Source: Chloroflexota bacterium (lineage in GTDB: Bacteria > Chloroflexota > Anaerolineae > Aggregatilineales > Phototrophicaceae). From it: a stretch of 46,187 nucleotides of DNA. Position numbers and translations under genes: made by a program. The notes below the pieces were generated by a model. It made no database searches. It was not told the DNA's origin and saw only the letters and a list, made by a program, of their open reading frames with translations. This document shows, piece by piece, positions 43,134 to 46,187 of the stretch (within the stretch, counting starts at the first letter, position 1; every line of letters begins with the position of its first letter). The stretch lies in contig JAPOYU010000031.1 in NCBI GenBank assembly GCA_026706395.1, forward strand, positions 1 to 46,187, read 5' to 3'.

Positions 43134-44243
43134 ATGCGCCAAAACGAACACATTAGACTGTTTCTTCCCGGTCCAGTTGAGGTCCGCCGAGAGATACTCG
43201 AAGCGCAGACGCAGTGGATGATCGGCCACCGCACCGGCGAATTCGCCGATCTCTTCGCCCGCCTGCAAAACAAACTCAAGCGCTCATTTTTCACCGAGAG
43301 CCGCGTCTACATCAGCGGATCATCCGGCTCCGGCTTGTGGGAAGGCGCGATCCGTTGCGGCGTCCGCGATGACCGCAAAGTGCTTCACTTGACGGGCGGC
43401 GCCTTCAGCGAGCGCTGGGCGCAGATCAGCCAGGCCAATGGCAAGCAAGTCGACTGCATTCAAGTCGACTGGGGACGGGCGCATAGTCCGGATATGGTCG
43501 CCGAAGCGCTGGACAAGGCCAGCTACGACGCCGTCTGCGCCGTGCACAACGAAACCAGCACCGGCGTGACCAACCCCATTGGAGCGATCGGCGAGGTCGT
43601 CAAGCAGCACGATGATACGCTCTTTTTCGTTGATACCGTGAGCGGCTTCCTCGGCGCGGAACTGCGCGTGGACGACTGGGGCATCGACATCGCCCTGACC
43701 TCGAGCCAGAAAGCTTTCGCCTTGCCGCCCGGCGTCGCCTTCGCCGCCGTCAGCGACCGCCTGCTCGAACGCGCCGCCACCATCAGCAACCGCGGCTATT
43801 ACTTCGATTTCGTCACGCTGGAGAAATCGCTGCTCAAGAACAACACGCCCGCAACGCCGCCGATTGCCTTGATGCACGCCGCTGATCGACAGATGGACAG
43901 CATTCTGGCAGAGGGCATCGAGGCGCGTTGGGCCCGTCACAGAGCCATGCGCGATGCGACGCATCAGTGGGCGCTTGAGCGCGGCTTCGGCCTCTACGCC
44001 CAGGAAGGCTACCGCAGCGATACCGTCACCACCGTCTTGAATACGCCAGGCATAGATGTGGACGCCCTGGACCGATTCATGCGATCCGAAGTCGGCTTCG
44101 CCATGGACAAAGGCTACGGCGTGATCAAAGGCGCGACCTTCCGCCTGCCCCACATGGGCGATGTCACGCTGGACATGCTGCGCGAAGTCCTCGGCGGCAT
44201 TGACGCTTTCATCGCAAATACAAAAACCGGGGGCCCGCGATGA
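43134..44243 (+). CDS. Class V aminotransferase, probable phosphoserine aminotransferase
   Basis: The 369-residue PLP enzyme of the alanine-glyoxylate/serine-pyruvate aminotransferase family has FLPGPVEV, GSSGSGLWEG, VHNETSTGVTNPI, VDTVSGFLG and the Schiff-base Lys193 in TSSQKAFALPPG. Its stop overlaps the start of the SerA-like gene (ATGA), so the pair most likely makes phosphoserine from phosphohydroxypyruvate in serine synthesis; some organisms use this class instead of SerC. I start at the ATG at 43134; GGAGG lies 12 bases upstream, slightly far, and the frame itself opens at 43086. Confidence 0.87.
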   Translation: MRQNEHIRLFLPGPVEVRREILEAQTQWMIGHRTGEFADLFARLQNKLKRSFFTESRVYISGSSGSGLWEGAIRCGVRDDRKVLHLTGGAFSERWAQISQANGKQVDCIQVDWGRAHSPDMVAEALDKASYDAVCAVHNETSTGVTNPIGAIGEVVKQHDDTLFFVDTVSGFLGAELRVDDWGIDIALTSSQKAFALPPGVAFAAVSDRLLERAATISNRGYYFDFVTLEKSLLKNNTPATPPIALMHAADRQMDSILAEGIEARWARHRAMRDATHQWALERGFGLYAQEGYRSDTVTTVLNTPGIDVDALDRFMRSEVGFAMDKGYGVIKGATFRLPHMGDVTLDMLREVLGGIDAFIANTKTGGPR

Positions 44244-45205
44244 GTTTCCATGTGCTCGTTCCCGATAACGTACATCAGAAAGCGATCGACCTACTCGAAG
44301 CGAGCGACGGCATCCGCGTGTCCGCGCCCGGGGTGTTGGAACGCGCCGATCTCCTGGCCGCCGTCGCCGATGCCCACGCGCTGATCATCCGCAGCGGCGT
44401 CACGGCCGATGCCGAATTGCTCGCGGGGGCGCCGCAGCTAAAGGCGATCGCCCGCGCCGGCGTCGGCGTCGACAATGTCGACCTGGCCGCCGCAACTGAA
44501 CGCGGCATCGTGGTCATGAATACGCCCGGCGGGAACACCATCTCCACCGCCGAGCATACCTTCGGCTTGATGATCGCCCTTTCCCGCCACATCCCGCAAG
44601 GTCATCAATCGCTGGCGGAGGGCCGCTGGGATCGCAAACTCTTCTCCGGCGTCGAACTCAAAGGCAAGACCCTGGGCATCATCGGCCTGGGGCGCATCGG
44701 GGGTGCCATCGCTACCCGCGCGGGAGCCTTCGAAATGACCGTCATCGCCCACGACCCTTACCTGCCGCCCGAAGCCGCCGCTGGGATCAATGTCCCGCTG
44801 CTACCCCTCGCCGAGGTCTACGCCCGCTCGGATTTCCTCACCTTCCACGCCATGGTCACGGATGAAACGCGCGGCATGGTCAACGCCGATTCGATCGCGA
44901 GGATGAAAGACGGCGTCCGCATCATCAACGCGGCCCGCGGCGCGCTCATCAATTCGGCCGATCTGGCGCAGGCGCTCAAAAACGGTAAAGTCGCCGGCGC
45001 CGCCCTGGATGTCTACGAGCAGGAGCCGCCGCCCGCCGACCATCCGCTCATCAATCTGCCTAATGTCCTGCATACGCCACACCTGGCCGCCAGCACCTCC
45101 GATGCGCAAGTGACAGTCGCCATTGAAGCGGCGCAGTTGATCGTCGATTTCTTGCTTGAGGATAAAGCAGACAATGTATGCAATCCGGACGCGCTAGAAA
45201 GCTAG
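44240..45205 (+). CDS. serA: D-3-phosphoglycerate dehydrogenase-like (short SerA)
   Basis: The 321-residue D-2-hydroxyacid dehydrogenase has the NAD site GLGRIGGA, ARAGVGVDNVDL, the Arg in NAARGALI, the Glu in DVYEQEP and the catalytic His in TPHLAAST. This matches phosphoglycerate dehydrogenase, but the C-terminal ACT domain is absent, so serine feedback of the usual kind is not expected. The ATG overlaps the upstream aminotransferase stop by four bases, supporting a serine-synthesis operon. Its TAG stop shares the palindrome CTAG with the stop of the convergent Uma2 gene. Confidence 0.9.
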   Translation: MSFHVLVPDNVHQKAIDLLEASDGIRVSAPGVLERADLLAAVADAHALIIRSGVTADAELLAGAPQLKAIARAGVGVDNVDLAAATERGIVVMNTPGGNTISTAEHTFGLMIALSRHIPQGHQSLAEGRWDRKLFSGVELKGKTLGIIGLGRIGGAIATRAGAFEMTVIAHDPYLPPEAAAGINVPLLPLAEVYARSDFLTFHAMVTDETRGMVNADSIARMKDGVRIINAARGALINSADLAQALKNGKVAGAALDVYEQEPPPADHPLINLPNVLHTPHLAASTSDAQVTVAIEAAQLIVDFLLEDKADNVCNPDALES

Positions 45206-45774
45206 AGCCCCTCGAATACGATACCGCGATAGACTTCGCCCAGCGGCAGTTCGCACTTCAGCATGGCCAGCGTGATCACATCAGCTGGCTCGGTGAAAGC
45301 CTGACGAAGCCAGCCGCTATCGCCACGCGTACACAACTCGGCGCTAAGGCGGTGCTGGTCAACAATGAGGCAGGCTTCGATAGATGGCGCATCGTGATAA
45401 TAGCCAAGCTTGTCAAGGCGATCTCTCGTTATGCTGGTAGGAGATGTTACTTCGACGACGAAGACGGGATTCATCAAGTTGTATTCGCTTGGATCCGCAA
45501 AAGCGGCGGCGCCGCGAACAACGGTGATATCGGGATATACGTAGCGCGTCGGGCTAATCTGAACGCGCAGTTCAGATGTGTGCATTGTATATCGCGATCG
45601 GTCTAGCGCTGCGACAAAGAGATAGATGATGTTCATTGTAATCAGGCTGTGCTTGTTGCTGACTCCTGGCATCTCAATGACTTCTCCATCGATGTATTCG
45701 TGCTTGCGCTCCTGGCTCAATTCCCATTCAAAGTATTCGTCCACGGTCATTGCGCGTCTGGTTTGGATTGCCAT
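45202..45774 (-). CDS. Uma2 family (DUF820) putative endonuclease
   Basis: The 190-residue protein has the PD-(D/E)xK-type fold of the Uma2 family common in Chloroflexota and cyanobacteria: MTVDEYFEWE, YIDGEVIEM with Glu31, YVYPDITVV with Asp82, and VFVVEVTSPTS with Glu108. The role is unknown. I start at the ATG at 45774, with GAGG five bases upstream. The long upstream extension of this frame is the shadow of the next gene. It lies 61 bases after that gene in the same direction. Confidence 0.88.
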   Translation of the reverse strand: MAIQTRRAMTVDEYFEWELSQERKHEYIDGEVIEMPGVSNKHSLITMNIIYLFVAALDRSRYTMHTSELRVQISPTRYVYPDITVVRGAAAFADPSEYNLMNPVFVVEVTSPTSITRDRLDKLGYYHDAPSIEACLIVDQHRLSAELCTRGDSGWLRQAFTEPADVITLAMLKCELPLGEVYRGIVFEGL

Positions 45775-45835
45775 GGCCAACCTCATTGATTGTTCTAAGT
45801 CATTATAGCCGGTGTCGGGCATATTTTCTTCACAG

Positions 45836-46187
45836 TCAGGGCCGCGCCGGACTGCCATCGGGCAAGCGCGTCTGCGTCCAGTCCTCGACAATATCCCCCG
45901 GTGGATACTTCGCCGCCAGCGCTTCATCAATATCGATGCCCAAACCGGGCTCGTCATTCGGATACAGGTAGCCGTCCTCGACCACCGGCAAGCCGGGGAA
46001 GATCGCGTAATCCAGCTCGGAAGGCTGATACCACTCCTGCACCCCAAAATTGGGATGCCAGAGATCAAGCTGCAAATTCGCCGCATGACCAACCGGCGAG
46101 GTATCGCTGGGACCATGCCAGGCGGTGCGTACCCCATACATATCGGCGAAGATGGCGACATTGCGCGCCGGCGTGATCCCGCCCATC
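45836..46187 (-). CDS. Mannonate dehydratase/RspA family enzyme, 3' part only
   Basis: The C-terminal 116 or so codons of an enolase-superfamily enzyme are present; the 5' end lies beyond the window. RTAWHGPSDTSPVGHAA, NFGVQEW and DGYLYPNDEPGLGIDIDE are characteristic of the D-mannonate dehydratase (ManD/RspA) group. Such enzymes dehydrate sugar acids in uronate catabolism; specificity varies and cannot be settled from the end alone. The stop is TGA at 45836. Confidence 0.85.
   Translation of the reverse strand, partial: MGGITPARNVAIFADMYGVRTAWHGPSDTSPVGHAANLQLDLWHPNFGVQEWYQPSELDYAIFPGLPVVEDGYLYPNDEPGLGIDIDEALAAKYPPGDIVEDWTQTRLPDGSPARP

Overview
This is a GC-rich chromosomal window with short intergenic gaps and genes on both strands. 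Several starts are TTG or GTG behind good GGAG-type ribosome sites. The gene set suggests a Chloroflexota bacterium of the Anaerolineae type: a LysM glycosidase, a Uma2 nuclease, an FtsH/ECF-sigma pair, Opp-type ATPases, an enolase-superfamily sugar acid dehydratase, and scattered inositol and sugar genes. The phylum is an inference from gene content, since there is no rRNA gene here.

Layout. 0.1-16.7 kb is mostly housekeeping and metabolism: an aldo/keto reductase, a membrane protein with an ABC ATPase and IolB, a secreted three-LysM glycosidase, an MBL-fold protein that has lost its metal site, an ABC-F ATPase, a phospholipase-D-like protein, PfkB, a histidine phosphatase, an SDR, and a cytochrome c/copper-monooxygenase-like secreted protein. 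16.7-19.7 kb is a visibly A/T-richer island holding a complete restriction-modification operon (HNH endonuclease plus two methyltransferases). One methyltransferase closely resembles M.MboIIA, so the predicted site is GAAGA. 19.7-22.5 kb holds an ECF sigma factor divergent from ftsH. 22.7-23.6 kb holds a small A/T-richer pair, a stand-alone TIR-domain protein and a DUF1883 protein, which I read as a candidate NAD-depleting defence module. 23.7-27.6 kb holds two oligopeptide-transporter ATPases, GDP-fucose synthase and Ndk.

27.65-29.94 kb contains the oddest locus. It is a toxin-antitoxin pair made of an Xre/ImmA-like regulator whose HExxH site reads HSLVH and a DUF4411-type PIN toxin. The toxin has lost its stop codon and is fused in frame to a membrane-anchored TlpA-like thioredoxin. 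29.95-36.4 kb returns to metabolism and stress genes: a pteridine-reductase-like SDR with His for Tyr, YitT, MetA with a clear promoter, a hydrolase, a VOC protein, and a universal-stress/DUF389 membrane fusion. 36.4-38.5 kb is a three-gene minus-strand operon: an MntA antitoxin, a HepT toxin broken by one in-frame TGA ahead of its catalytic motif, and a large ankyrin protein whose start overlaps the HepT stop. 38.6-46.2 kb has a threonine-dehydratase-like enzyme with an IolE-like isomerase, a surface beta-helix protein with a frameshifted SH3 tail, a serine-biosynthesis pair (class V aminotransferase and SerA-like), a Uma2 nuclease, and the 3' end of a mannonate-dehydratase-type gene.

The main theme of the accessory part is repeated acquisition and decay of conflict systems (R-M, TIR/DUF1883, Xre-ImmA/PIN, MntA/HepT) between conserved genes. 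All homology statements come from reading the sequence and from memory of the families; no search was run.
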